The notes under the pieces were generated by a model, which searched no databases, had not been told where the DNA came from, and saw nothing but the letters and a program-made list of their open reading frames with translations. From NCBI RefSeq assembly GCF_023050945.1, contig NZ_JALKIM010000001.1:82044-146043 (forward strand): a stretch of DNA of 64,000 nucleotides, given 5' to 3'. This document shows, piece after piece, positions 50,294 to 59,338 of this stretch. Every line of letters begins with the position of its first letter. Within the stretch, counting starts at the first letter, position 1. The DNA is from Anaerobiospirillum sp. NML120448. GTDB taxonomy: Bacteria; Pseudomonadota; Gammaproteobacteria; Enterobacterales; Succinivibrionaceae. The position numbers and the translations under genes were made by a program.

Positions 50294-50461
50294 ATGGTTA
50301 ATCCAGAGATTGAGAAGTACTTAGCTAAGTACGTACGTGGCTCTAACTGTATGTACTTTGAGGAGCGTATTAAGATCTTTAAGCTCATGTGGGATGCTAT
50401 TGGCTATGAGTTTGGTGGCCGTCATGAACTCTATGAGATCAACTACACTGGCTCTCAAGAT
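50294..50461 (+). pseudogene. hpaB: Remnant of hpaB (4-hydroxyphenylacetate 3-monooxygenase, C-terminal part)
   Basis: 56 codons reading [50 protein letters not shown], a clear match to the C-terminal region of HpaB-type flavin monooxygenases. The N-terminal 400-plus residues are missing, and the frame then leaves the family and runs into a terminator. It follows the hpaA-like gene, exactly where hpaB lies in E. coli. Confidence 0.85.
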
Positions 50462-50481
50462 CTTTTTGTTTTTTTAAAGAC

Positions 50482-50524
50482 AAAAAAAGCGCCCAGTTTC
50501 TTACTTTGAAGCGGGCGCTTTTTT
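50482..50524. terminator. Bidirectional terminator between the hpaB remnant and mnmG
   Basis: Stem AAAGCGCCC / GGGCGCTTT extended by GTTTC/GAAGC around a seven-base loop, with A-runs before and T-runs after. It serves the minus-strand mnmG transcript. Confidence 0.9.
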
Positions 50525-50552
50525 CATAGATTATGTATTTAGCAATCTGTAA

Positions 50553-52451
50553 TTAGCGATCTGCTAATGGCACACGATTGAGTAAGCTTAATTTCTTAAG
50601 GTGAACTAGCAAAATAGAAATAGCAGCTGGAGTTACACCAGAAATACGAGATGCCATACCTAAAGTTTCAGGTTGGAACTCATTGAGCTTTTGAGCAACC
50701 TCATTAGATAAAGCTGAAATAGTACGATAATCAAAATTGGTAGGCAGTAAAGTCTTTTCATTAAGCTCACGCTTTTTGATTTCATCTAACTCATGCTCTA
50801 AATAGCCTTGGTAGCGTACTTGAATTTCCACTTGCTCCTCAGCTTGTGGCAAGGTAGCAATTAAATCAAGATTAGCAGCTTGTAATAAAGGCTTTAGACG
50901 TGACTCTGGACGGCGTAAGATTTCCTCTAAAGTCTGCTCTTTAGATAAAGGAGTATTTAAGATGGCACTTACACCTTTACCCATTGGTGAACTTGGCTTT
51001 ACTAGAGTTTCACGTAAACGAGCTTTTTCTTGCTCAATCTGAGTTTGCTTCTCTTCAAAGATGCGATAGCGCTCATCATCAATAATGCCTAAATCACGAG
51101 CAGTAGGAGTGAGGCGTAAATCGGCATTATCCTCACGTAAGATCAAGCGATATTCAGCACGAGAGGTAAACATACGATATGGTTCACGGGTACCTAAGGT
51201 GCATAAGTCATCCATCATTACGCCCATATAGGCAGTATTACGGGATGGGAACCAAGACTCTTTACCCTGGACAAATAAACCAGCATTGATACCAGCTAAT
51301 AGACCTTGAGCAGCAGCCTCTTCATAACCAGTAGTACCATTAATTTGGCCAGCTAAGAATAAGCCTTGAATTTTCTTAGACTGCATGGTTACTGATAGCT
51401 CACGTGGATCGTAGAAATCGTACTCAATGGCATAACCAGGGCGAGCAATTACTACATTTTCAAAGCCTTCAATAGAGCGAATAAATTTCTCTTGGATATC
51501 GTAAGGTAGTGAAGTGGAAATACCATTTGGATAAACCAAATTAGAAGTTAAACCCTCTGGCTCAACAAAGATTTGGTGAGCACTGCGATCAGGATAACGA
51601 ACAATCTTATCTTCAATAGAAGGGCAATAGCGAGGTCCTGTAGACTTAATAACGCCTGAGTATAAAGGACTACGGTCTAAACCAGAGCGAATAATGTCAT
51701 GGGTACGCTCATTAGTATGAGTGATATGACAGCATACTTGCTCAGGAAGTACTGAGTTATCATCAATAAAGGAGAATACAGGCAAAGGATGCTCTGGCTC
51801 TTGGCGCTGCATCTTTGAGTAATCAATAGTGTCACTTACTAAACGAGCAGGAGTACCAGTTTTTAATCTGCCTTGCTTTAAACCAAGCTCTTTTAAGTTT
51901 TCAGCTAAAGCAATAGAGGCAGGATCGCCAGCACGACCACCTTGATAATGGTTTAAACCAATATGAATTAAACCATTTAAGAAAGTACCAGCACAGATAA
52001 CAACAGCTTTACTGTAAAAACAAATATCAGCTGCAGTATTAACACCACATAAGGTATTACCGTCAAAGAGTAATTGGGTACAAGGCTGTTGGAAAAGAGT
52101 TAAATTTTTGTAGCCAGCGAGGGTTTTACGCATCACCTCTTTGTACAAATGACGATCAGTTTGAGCACGGGTAGCACGAACAGCAGGGCCCTTGGATGAG
52201 TTTAAGGTTCTAAACTGAATACCAGCACGATCGATAGCTTGAGGGCAAATACCACCCATAGCATCGATTTCACGTAATAAATGACCTTTGCCAATGCCAC
52301 CAAAAGCAGGGTTACATGACATTTCGCCAACAGTTTCAAGATTGTGAGTTAATAATAAGGTTTTACAGCCCATACGAGCAGCAGCACCTGCTGCCTCAAT
52401 GCCAGCATGGCCAGCACCCACAACAATTACATCAAACTCTCTTAATGACAT
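50553..52451 (-). CDS. mnmG: MnmG (GidA), tRNA uridine-34 5-carboxymethylaminomethyl modification enzyme
   Basis: 632 residues, family-typical. FAD-binding [18 protein letters not shown] at the start, [20 protein letters not shown], and [13 protein letters not shown] are diagnostic. With MnmE it modifies wobble uridines of several tRNAs. In many gammaproteobacteria it is the gene bordering oriC; here 1.8 kb of non-coding, origin-like DNA lies upstream of its start. rsmG, usually next, is separated by the hpa ruins. Confidence 0.98.
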   Translation of the reverse strand: MSLREFDVIVVGAGHAGIEAAGAAARMGCKTLLLTHNLETVGEMSCNPAFGGIGKGHLLREIDAMGGICPQAIDRAGIQFRTLNSSKGPAVRATRAQTDRHLYKEVMRKTLAGYKNLTLFQQPCTQLLFDGNTLCGVNTAADICFYSKAVVICAGTFLNGLIHIGLNHYQGGRAGDPASIALAENLKELGLKQGRLKTGTPARLVSDTIDYSKMQRQEPEHPLPVFSFIDDNSVLPEQVCCHITHTNERTHDIIRSGLDRSPLYSGVIKSTGPRYCPSIEDKIVRYPDRSAHQIFVEPEGLTSNLVYPNGISTSLPYDIQEKFIRSIEGFENVVIARPGYAIEYDFYDPRELSVTMQSKKIQGLFLAGQINGTTGYEEAAAQGLLAGINAGLFVQGKESWFPSRNTAYMGVMMDDLCTLGTREPYRMFTSRAEYRLILREDNADLRLTPTARDLGIIDDERYRIFEEKQTQIEQEKARLRETLVKPSSPMGKGVSAILNTPLSKEQTLEEILRRPESRLKPLLQAANLDLIATLPQAEEQVEIQVRYQGYLEHELDEIKKRELNEKTLLPTNFDYRTISALSNEVAQKLNEFQPETLGMASRISGVTPAAISILLVHLKKLSLLNRVPLADR

Positions 52452-53275
52452 GTTAACCTCGCCTCAAAGGAGCATAAACTAAAACTAAATAAGACCACTT
52501 AGGCTCAAGCAGTTTGTTTTGCAATTAATATAGACAGCCATAAATTAACCACCGCTCCTTATGCATAAGTGAGTAAAGTATCCCACAGCTTAGGGCAGTT
52601 TTTAATTTATGGCTTCTATGTTCAAAAGAATCCCACAACTAACAGTGCAAAATTAAAGAACTAACAAGCGTCCAAGCGGGCTGTATTTTACAGCAAAAGA
52701 TTAAAAAAATGCCTTTTTGCAAAGCTTTTTCCGTAAACTTTTGCAAAAATTTCACTAACAGCATTTTTTAAAGGTCTGATTCAGCTCCTATTAACTAAAT
52801 TGAGAGCTAATAATCATTAATGCTCTAAAACCCCCTAAAAGGCCCCCTAAATGAACGACTAAGCAATTAAGGTATCATTACTACCTAAAAGTACACTAGC
52901 GCTCTAAAAACGCATCCTAGAGGCCTTATTTGCGCAAAATAAAGATAGCCCCTCTCGCCATCCCTAAAAGTCCCCAAAATTTGCCCCCTAATTTATCCCA
53001 CAACCTCACGGCCAAAATCGCCGCCGCCCGCAGCGCCCGCCCAGCCCGCCGCCGCACATCTTTTTTGATCTTCACTTTTAAAGTTCAAAATTCACACTAA
53101 GAGCAAATTCAAAAAAAAAAACATTTTTTTATCTTTAAGTTAATAGCCAAAACTTAAAGTTTCTAACCAACTTCTTTAGAAAATTTCCCTTAGCAAAAAA
53201 TATGGCTTTTTAGTGGGAAACTAAAACTTATGACCTCTTAAGTAGTGATCAAAAACTTTAACCTTACGTTTAACT
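52452..53275. other. Non-coding DNA between mnmG and the repeat array
   Basis: No gene. ATCCCACA occurs at 52580, 52630 and 52995, the same word that clusters in the origin candidate. C-rich words such as CCCCCTAAA recur around 52831-52990. A short GC-rich island (53010-53055, CCGCCGCCCG-like) stands out sharply, followed by an A/T-rich stretch at 53105-53140. Confidence 0.5.
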
Positions 53276-53280
53276 AAGAT

Positions 53281-53580
53281 TAAGCAAGATCAATCTTGAG
53301 CTTCTGCTTTTGGGTGAGTAACCAACGTAAGGCTCTTGACTGAGAAAGATCGATCTTGGGCTTTTGCCTCTGGGTGAGTAAACAACGTAAGGTTCTTGAT
53401 TAAGAAAGATCGATCTTGGGCTTTTGCCTTTCGGGTGAGTAAACAACGTAAGGTTCTTGATTAAGAAAGATCGATCTTGGGTTATTGCCTTTCGGGTGAG
53501 TAAACAAAGTGAGGTTCTTGACTGAGAAAGATCGATCTTGGGCTTTTGCTTTTTTGGGCGAGTAAACAAAAAGTGGATCC
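53281..53580. repeat. 60/61-bp tandem repeat array with GATCGATC in most units
   Basis: Five units at about 53281, 53341, 53401, 53462 and 53523. The core AAAGATCGATCTTGGG is present in units 2-5 (AAGATCAATCTTGAG in the first) and GGGTGAGTAAACAACGTAAGG in most. Units of 60 and 61 bp mix, so any reading frame across them breaks register: the array is not coding. Each GATCGATC gives two Dam sites. Confidence 0.95.
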
Positions 53581-53782
53581 TCGTTTAGTGAGATCGGAGA
53601 TGTCGGATCTTGGGAGTGCGTGAAATGTAGTGAGCCATGCTGTGCATGGCAGAAGGAACTTTGGAGTCACTATTAGATAACTTAAATATAAGTAATATTA
53701 TAGGTTAATAGATCTCTTCTTCTTTATAAGGGGCAAAGTTGTGGGTTAGTGCTTAAAACGGCATAAATAAGCCATTCTTGCT

Positions 53783-53893
53783 TGTGGGTTACTTGTGGGA
53801 TTTCTGTGGGGAAATCGCCACTTTCCAACAGTCTAAAAACTATACATTTCAGATCCCACAATGATCCCACAACAATCCCACAAGCATCCCACA
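53783..53893. repeat. Helically phased GTGGG and CCCAC boxes
   Basis: GTGGG starts at 53784, 53795 and 53806, and CCCAC at 53855, 53866, 53877 and 53888, every step exactly 11 bp. The two groups face each other across a 44-bp spacer. All boxes of a group thus lie on one face of the helix, as expected for cooperative protein binding. Confidence 0.93.
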
Positions 53894-54141
53894 GGCTAAT
53901 TTTGTATCTAGTTTCCATTTTTTCGCTAAATTTCCAGGTTGTGGGAAACTAATTTTTTGCTTTGAAGGTGTGAGCTCGAGCCCTCAATTTGGGAGGGGAA
54001 GATCAAACAGGCTGATAAGAGTATGGGCTTATTGTAAGTTGGAAGTTTTAAGAACTGATTAAGGGGCGGCAAATAAGGCATTAAATTGTGGGTTAAATGG
54101 TGGGTTAGTTAATTGGGCGTGGTTGTAGAGGATGATGGTTA

Positions 54142-54181
54142 TAAAAAAAATACCCTAGAACTACGAAGTAGTTCTAGGGTA
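54142..54181 (-). terminator. Terminator after efp
   Basis: On the minus strand, 14-base stem TACCCTAGAACTAC / GTAGTTCTAGGGTA with loop TTC and eight Ts. Confidence 0.95.
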
Positions 54182-54249
54182 TCCAATAATTCTTTTAAGC
54201 CCAATAAGCCTTATCAATAAAGCTTAATTGGTTATAAATTGAGTGCAAA

Positions 54250-54813
54250 TTAAACGCGCTTCTTGAACTCATTGGTGCGGGTATCAATTTCGATACGGTC
54301 GCCAATGTTTACGAACTCTGGAACGCTTAACTCGTAACCAGTGCCTGCTAAACGAGCTGGCTTGGTAACCTTACCAGAGGTGTCGCCACGAACAGCTGGC
54401 TCAGTGTACTCAACTTCACGAACGATGGTGATTGGTAACTCAACAGAGATAGCCTTGCCATTGTAGAAGGTTACTTGGCAAACATCTTCCATGCCGTCTA
54501 CTAAGTAGTTTAAAACGTCACCTAAGTTGTCTTTCTCAACGTCATACTGGTTGTACTCTTCATCCATGAATACATAGAGAGGATCGTTGAAGTAAGAGTA
54601 GGTGCAGTCCTTGCGCTCAAGAATTACGTCATCAATGCGATCATCAGCACGGAAAACAGTCTCGGTGCCAGCCTCAGAAAGAAGGTTCTTAAGCTTCATC
54701 TTAACAACAGCAGCGTTACGGCCAGACTTGTTGTACTCAGTCTTCTGAACAACCATTGGATTGCCGTTGAGCATGATCACATTACCGGCACGAATTTCTT
54801 GTGCAATCTTCAT
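54250..54813 (-). CDS. efp: Elongation factor P, arginine-32 type
   Basis: 187 residues, three OB-like domains. The tip of domain I reads [12 protein letters not shown] with Arg at position 32, the residue that EarP rhamnosylates in Pseudomonas and Neisseria, in place of the lysine used in E. coli. EF-P relieves ribosome stalling at polyproline. TonB and CydA here contain proline-rich stretches that would need it. earP lies upstream on the same strand, 294 bp away. Confidence 0.97.
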   Translation of the reverse strand: MKIAQEIRAGNVIMLNGNPMVVQKTEYNKSGRNAAVVKMKLKNLLSEAGTETVFRADDRIDDVILERKDCTYSYFNDPLYVFMDEEYNQYDVEKDNLGDVLNYLVDGMEDVCQVTFYNGKAISVELPITIVREVEYTEPAVRGDTSGKVTKPARLAGTGYELSVPEFVNIGDRIEIDTRTNEFKKRV

Positions 54814-55107
54814 GAAATAAGCTTCCTATTTAAGAATGTATTAGTCCGTTGCTTGCTGACAGCTACCTTGAGCTTATCTCCCAAGGAGCACTTCCATTGA
54901 TCAGGAGGTGCTTAACCTCATGATGGTGATATTTGTCTTTACTAAAATTTAAGATAAAGACATCAAATCTTTAAGTCATCAGAGCAAATTACAAAATGAC
55001 AATCTTAAATTATACTCCAATTTTAAAAGAAAATCCAAAAGGCTATATAAAAATCCTAGGCTAAATATGGCTTTAATAAGCCGTTTTTAGTGGGCAATGT
55101 TAAATTA

Positions 55108-56265
55108 TTACAGCTTAGTGTGAATAAATTGGTTAAGACTCTCGGTTAGGTCTGTTTGATCGCATAAATAACAAGCAAAGTTATAGTAGATAGGCTTACA
55201 TAACTGCTCAAACTCATCTAGGTTAAAGTCTTTAGCAAAATGATCTTGGCTGTTATAGTCCATCATAGTTTGGTAAATCACTTTGCATGCTTTACTAATA
55301 GTTGCTTTGTCTATTTCTAAATAAGGACAGCTGTGATGATTTTCAATAATTTGAGGGATGTCATTAAGACAAATATGCTCCATACGCTGTAAAAAAGACT
55401 GTAGTTTGGTCAAATGAGCATTTTCGTCTTGAGGATAAATGTGCCACAAAAATGGATGGCCAGTATGCATAGCTCTAACTATAGAGTCCTCGCCTCTTAC
55501 TAAATTAAAGTCACTCTTTAACAAGATTTCATCGTAGCGCTCATGAGACACCATAGGACTTACGTTGATACTGAGCTTATCGTTAAGCTTAGTGGTCTCA
55601 TTTAGCTTAAAAGAGAGTTTAGTAATACTCTCAAGATTCTCTAGTGCTAAGCCTTCAAAGACTAACATTTCGTTAGTGCATGCGCTGTGGCTACAAACCT
55701 TAATCAGGTCAGCAATGATAGGATTGTGATAGCCAAATAAGGAGAAAGTTCTAGTGCTGTGAGGGGATAGTAACTGCTCTTTTAGCTTTTGTAAGTTAAG
55801 CTTACATTGATCTTTGAAGGTACGATCAACATTCAAGCCGCCTGTTTTACTAGTAAAGCCAGGGAAGAAGTAATAAACATTTAAGTTATCGACAAAAGAA
55901 GTAAGACCATGGCAGCTCTCAACCCAGTCCTCAGCACTTAAGTACTCAAGATTAATAATAATAGTGCCATTTTGATTTTGGGCTTGATGTAGGCTTTGGG
56001 TAGTAACAGGGTCAAAGCGACAATTAAAAGCGCTAATAACTACTTGAGAGGCTTGATAAGTAGTTAATGGTTGCTCCCAATTTTCAATAGTTAAATGGTC
56101 ATTGTTTAGGTCTTGCTCATTAAGCAGAGTGTTAAGTACAGTTAGGTTATTACAAAATAGTCTTACACTATAATCTTGAAAACTTAAATTACGGGCAAGA
56201 TGAAGGCAAACACCTGCATCACCATAGTTATCAATTACATCACAAAAGATATCAAGACTAATCAT
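55108..56265 (-). CDS. earP: EarP, EF-P arginine rhamnosyltransferase
   Basis: 385 residues. The start LDIFCDVIDNYGDAGVCLHLAR is the EarP signature (Asp at DNYGDAGV is catalytically important), with LVRGEDSIVRAMHTGHPFLWHIYPQ the donor-binding region near residues 255-280. It transfers rhamnose from dTDP-rhamnose to Arg32 of EF-P. The adjoining Arg32-type efp supports the call. The 294 bp between the genes holds efp's own promoter region; I see no clear boxes. Confidence 0.95.
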   Translation of the reverse strand: MISLDIFCDVIDNYGDAGVCLHLARNLSFQDYSVRLFCNNLTVLNTLLNEQDLNNDHLTIENWEQPLTTYQASQVVISAFNCRFDPVTTQSLHQAQNQNGTIIINLEYLSAEDWVESCHGLTSFVDNLNVYYFFPGFTSKTGGLNVDRTFKDQCKLNLQKLKEQLLSPHSTRTFSLFGYHNPIIADLIKVCSHSACTNEMLVFEGLALENLESITKLSFKLNETTKLNDKLSINVSPMVSHERYDEILLKSDFNLVRGEDSIVRAMHTGHPFLWHIYPQDENAHLTKLQSFLQRMEHICLNDIPQIIENHHSCPYLEIDKATISKACKVIYQTMMDYNSQDHFAKDFNLDEFEQLCKPIYYNFACYLCDQTDLTESLNQFIHTKL

Positions 56266-56669
56266 AGTTGTACCTTAACTGTCAGATCTTATAAGAAAAA
56301 AAGCTCGTTTTGCGACTTTATTAAATTATTTTAATAAATCGTTTATTAATTATGATTTATGTTTATCAGCATGACTGAAAAATCGTTAAAAGCAAAATTG
56401 CAAGCAAAATAATTTGCTCTTTAGTATTAAAATTAATATCAATGACGTGGTAATATTGAAAAATTTTTGCATGTCATTAAGGGCTTGCCTTTGGCGTAAG
56501 AGTAACAGTTGTTCTTGGGTTTTGCTTCTAAAAACTCGCTAATTTATCCAATTTTTTAAAACAACGTATATGAAACAAGGAGATATACCAACTCCTTGGC
56601 TTTGTCTCGCTCTTATTTTGCATTATGACTTTAAATTTTTAGTTCTTAGTCTTTTCAGGGGGCTACAAG
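56266..56669. other. Divergent regulatory region between earP and nrdD
   Basis: AT-rich, no gene. CAAGGAG/CTCCTTG (56576-56598) forms a hairpin about 70 bp before nrdD, followed by GCTTTGTC, a weak attenuator-like arrangement. I looked for NrdR boxes and FNR sites and found none that convince. Confidence 0.4.
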
Positions 56670-58934
56670 GTGATTCGATACATCGTAAAGCGTGATGGCC
56701 GCAAAGTGGCCTTCAATAGTAACAAGATTGCTAATGCTATCAAAAAGTCAATGGTATCAGTCCATCCAGATGATGAGCTTGATGCTGAGCAGCTTAAGTT
56801 GGTTGATCAGCTAACAGCTGAAGTTGTTGCTGAGATTGAAGATAGTGATGTATCTGCTCCTACTGTAGAAAATACCCAGGACGTTATTGAGCGTGTTTTA
56901 ATCAAGCATAATCTCTCTGATGTAGCTAAGAATTTCATTTTATACCGTCAGCAACGTACTAATGTTCGTACCTATAACGCAGAACTTACTAAGATTTATC
57001 GTGATTTAACCTCCAAATCCTCTGCTGATATGGACTTAAAGCGCGAAAATGCCAATATTGATGCTAATGCACCAATGGGCTTAATGTTGCGTTTTGGCTC
57101 TGAGGGCTCAAAAGATTTTGTTAAGCGCTATGTTTTAAAGCCAGAGCACTCTATTGCCCATTCCAATGGCTCTATTCATATTCATGATTTAGATTTCTAT
57201 TTGCTAACTATCAATTGTTGCCAAATTGATTTAACTGATCTCTTTAGACGTGGTTTCTCTACAGGTCACGGCTTCTTACGTGAGCCACAATCTATTCAGT
57301 CAGCAGCTGCTTTATCTTGTATTGCCATTCAGTCTAACCAAAACGACATGCATGGTGGCCAGTCCATTCCTATGTTCGAGTATGATTTGGCCCCATATGT
57401 AGTAAAGTCTTATAACAAGCACTTACGCCAAGTTATTAAGATTGTGTTACGCAATGATGATATTGACCTTGATGACCTTAAGGCTGCTATTGAGCAAATC
57501 TATAAAGACAATGGCACAGCTTTAGCCGATCACACCCAAGAGCAAATTGCTGTATTAGTAAAGGAAATCTTACGCTCTAAGTTTGAGGGTGATGAGTTAG
57601 AGGACAATTTAAGCTATACCATGTCTGAGGCTCTCAAGCTTACCAATCGTGAAACTTATCAGGCCATGGAGGCTGTAATTCACAACTTAAACTCCATGCA
57701 AAGCCGTGCTGGTGCTCAAGTACCTTTCTCCTCCATTAACTATGGTACTGGTACTACAGCAGAGCAACGTATGATTATGAAGAACGTGCTCTTGGCTACT
57801 GACGCTGGTTTAGGTAGTGGTGAAACTCCTATCTTCCCTGTACAAATTTTCAAGGTTAAAGATGGCGTTAACACTAAAGAAGGCGATCCAAATTATGATT
57901 TATTCCGCTTAGCTTGTAAGGTAAGTGCTAAGCGCTTATTCCCTAATTTCTCCTTCTTAGATGCCCCTTATAATAAGCAGTACTATGTTGAAGGTCACCC
58001 AGAAACAGAAGTTGCTGTTATGGGTTGTCGTACTCGTGTCTTTGGCAATGACTACGATAAGACTAAACAAGTTATTCCAGGCCGTGGTAACTTATCTTTT
58101 ACTACCATCAATTTACCTCGCTTAGCTATTGAGGCTCATGGCTCTATTTCTAAGTTCTACGAGTCTTTAGATCGTATGGTAAATATGGTCTTTGAACAGT
58201 TGTTAGATCGCTTTGAGATTATTGCCGATAAGCATGTCTATAACTATCCTTTCTTAATGGGACAGGGTATTTGGATTGACTCTTATCGCCTCCACTGGGA
58301 TGACAAGATTCGTGATGTAATTAAGAACGGTTCTTTATCTGTGGGCTTCATTGGTCTTGCTGAAACTTTAGTAGCTTTAGTAGGCCAGCATCATGGTGAA
58401 AGCCAAAGCGCATTAGAGCTTGGCTTAAACATTATTCGCCATATGCGTGAGCTAACCGATAAGCAAACTCAAAAGACTGGCTTAAACTTCTCCTTATTCT
58501 CAACTCCTGCTGAGGGCTTATCTGGCCGCTTTGTGAATATTGATAAGAAGATCTATGGCATTATTCCTGGAGTTACTGATAGAAGCTATTACACCAATAG
58601 TTTCCACGTTCCTGTTTATTACAATATTAGTGCCGCTGATAAGATTCGTATTGAAGGTAAATTCCACGAATTATGTAACGCAGGTGCCATTTCCTATGTT
58701 GAAATGGATGGCGACTTAAACAAGAACATTGATGCTTTTGAGCGTGTAGTTCTTTATATGCGTGATTGTGGCGTTGGCTATGGCTCAATTAACCACCCTG
58801 TAGATCGTTGCCCTGTTTGTGGCTACGTAGGTGTAATTAATGATGTATGTCCTAAGTGCGGGCGTAAAGATGGTGAAGGTGTCACCATTGAGCGCTTAAG
58901 CAAGTTGGGTGTTGACTGCATCTGCCGTGGTTAA
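56670..58934 (+). CDS. nrdD: NrdD, anaerobic ribonucleotide reductase large chain lacking the glycyl-radical domain
   Basis: 754 residues from GTG 56670, with AGGGGG eight bases upstream. N-terminal ATP-cone (about 1-95, VKRDGRKVAFNSNKIANAIKKS), then the class III reductase barrel (INCCQIDLTDLFRRGFSTGHG; SIQSNQNDMHGGQS-like segment; AVMGCRTRVFGND). Near the end, CPVCGYVGVINDVCPKCGR is the zinc-binding pair of CxxC motifs. The chain stops 20 residues later at GVDCICRG. The expected RVTGYL glycyl-radical segment is absent and is instead encoded in the next small gene. It reduces ribonucleoside triphosphates without oxygen. Confidence 0.95.
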   Translation: MIRYIVKRDGRKVAFNSNKIANAIKKSMVSVHPDDELDAEQLKLVDQLTAEVVAEIEDSDVSAPTVENTQDVIERVLIKHNLSDVAKNFILYRQQRTNVRTYNAELTKIYRDLTSKSSADMDLKRENANIDANAPMGLMLRFGSEGSKDFVKRYVLKPEHSIAHSNGSIHIHDLDFYLLTINCCQIDLTDLFRRGFSTGHGFLREPQSIQSAAALSCIAIQSNQNDMHGGQSIPMFEYDLAPYVVKSYNKHLRQVIKIVLRNDDIDLDDLKAAIEQIYKDNGTALADHTQEQIAVLVKEILRSKFEGDELEDNLSYTMSEALKLTNRETYQAMEAVIHNLNSMQSRAGAQVPFSSINYGTGTTAEQRMIMKNVLLATDAGLGSGETPIFPVQIFKVKDGVNTKEGDPNYDLFRLACKVSAKRLFPNFSFLDAPYNKQYYVEGHPETEVAVMGCRTRVFGNDYDKTKQVIPGRGNLSFTTINLPRLAIEAHGSISKFYESLDRMVNMVFEQLLDRFEIIADKHVYNYPFLMGQGIWIDSYRLHWDDKIRDVIKNGSLSVGFIGLAETLVALVGQHHGESQSALELGLNIIRHMRELTDKQTQKTGLNFSLFSTPAEGLSGRFVNIDKKIYGIIPGVTDRSYYTNSFHVPVYYNISAADKIRIEGKFHELCNAGAISYVEMDGDLNKNIDAFERVVLYMRDCGVGYGSINHPVDRCPVCGYVGVINDVCPKCGRKDGEGVTIERLSKLGVDCICRG

Positions 58935-58986
58935 TATTTAATAGTTTTTATTTAATTTTTCTCAAGCCTAAATTAGGAGACATTTA

Positions 58987-59154
58987 ATGGTAACTAGAGT
59001 TCATGCTCGTAATGGTATTGTTGGTGAGGGTGTTAAGTTTGAGCGTATCCGTCGTGTGACTGGTTATTTGGTAGGCTCTTTAGATCGCTTCAATAATGCC
59101 AAGCAAGCTGAGGAAAAGGATCGTGTTAAGCACTTGCATGTCTCTGGCTCTTAA
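58987..59154 (+). CDS. Stand-alone glycyl-radical domain of the anaerobic ribonucleotide reductase
   Basis: 55 residues, too short for many gene callers. It reads ERIRRVTGYLVGSLDRFNNA then KQAEEKDRVKHLHVSG, the C-terminal glycyl-radical domain of class III reductases; Gly26 in RVTGYL is the expected radical site. AGGAG lies six to seven bases before ATG 58987, so it has its own ribosome site. 52 bp with stop codons separate it from nrdD; frameshifting or readthrough cannot join them easily. A terminator follows, so nrdD and this gene are one transcript. It is analogous in principle to GrcA, the detached radical domain for pyruvate formate-lyase, but the sequence is of the NrdD type. Confidence 0.9.
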   Translation: MVTRVHARNGIVGEGVKFERIRRVTGYLVGSLDRFNNAKQAEEKDRVKHLHVSGS

Positions 59155-59177
59155 TTAGATATTTGAAATCTTTGCAC

Positions 59178-59214
59178 AAAAGGCCCTTTAATTACATTAA
59201 AGGGCCTTTTGTTT
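59178..59214 (+). terminator. Terminator after the glycyl-radical domain gene
   Basis: 14-base stem AAAAGGCCCTTTAA / TTAAAGGGCCTTTT with loop TTACA, then GTTTTG. It sets the radical-domain gene in the nrdD transcript and separates nrdG. Confidence 0.93.
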
Positions 59215-59338
59215 TGAAATAAGTTCGTTTTTGCTTTTTTTGGTCGTTTTGCAGTGAAAAAACTTAATTAAGATAGATTAATATTACTAAAGTATGTTTT
59301 TTAAATAAGTTTTGTGAGTGATTTTGAGGAGCTGCTAT

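Larger units (their letters stand above)
53276..54107. other. oriC: Probable chromosomal replication origin (oriC)
   Basis: A gene-free region upstream of mnmG and near parAB, rsmG and atp, the usual place of oriC. It holds a 60/61-bp repeat array with GATCGATC, unusually many GATC sites in total, an AT-rich segment (53665-53730) ending in GATCTCTTCTTCT (53711-53723; one mismatch to the E. coli 13-mer consensus GATCTNTTNTTTT), and, 16 bp later, TGTGGGTTA (53740-53748), seven of nine bases identical to the DnaA box TGTGGATAA and in the same orientation as box R1. More such boxes follow at 53783, 53794, 53805, 53852-53893, 53940 and 54087. No perfect TTATCCACA was found, so the box is altered or this is another kind of site. 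Confidence 0.65.

Noticed and set aside
51000..51020. parS-like sequence GTTTCACGTAAAC inside mnmG
   Set aside because: Only about 12 of 16 positions match TGTTTCACGTGAAACA and the palindrome is broken; it is explained by the mnmG codons.
53270..53569. Minus-strand open frame of 99 codons with repeated SPRSIFL-like units
   Set aside because: It runs through the 60/61-bp array; the mix of unit lengths shifts the repeated peptide between frames, so the frame is not under coding selection, and it lacks a family match.
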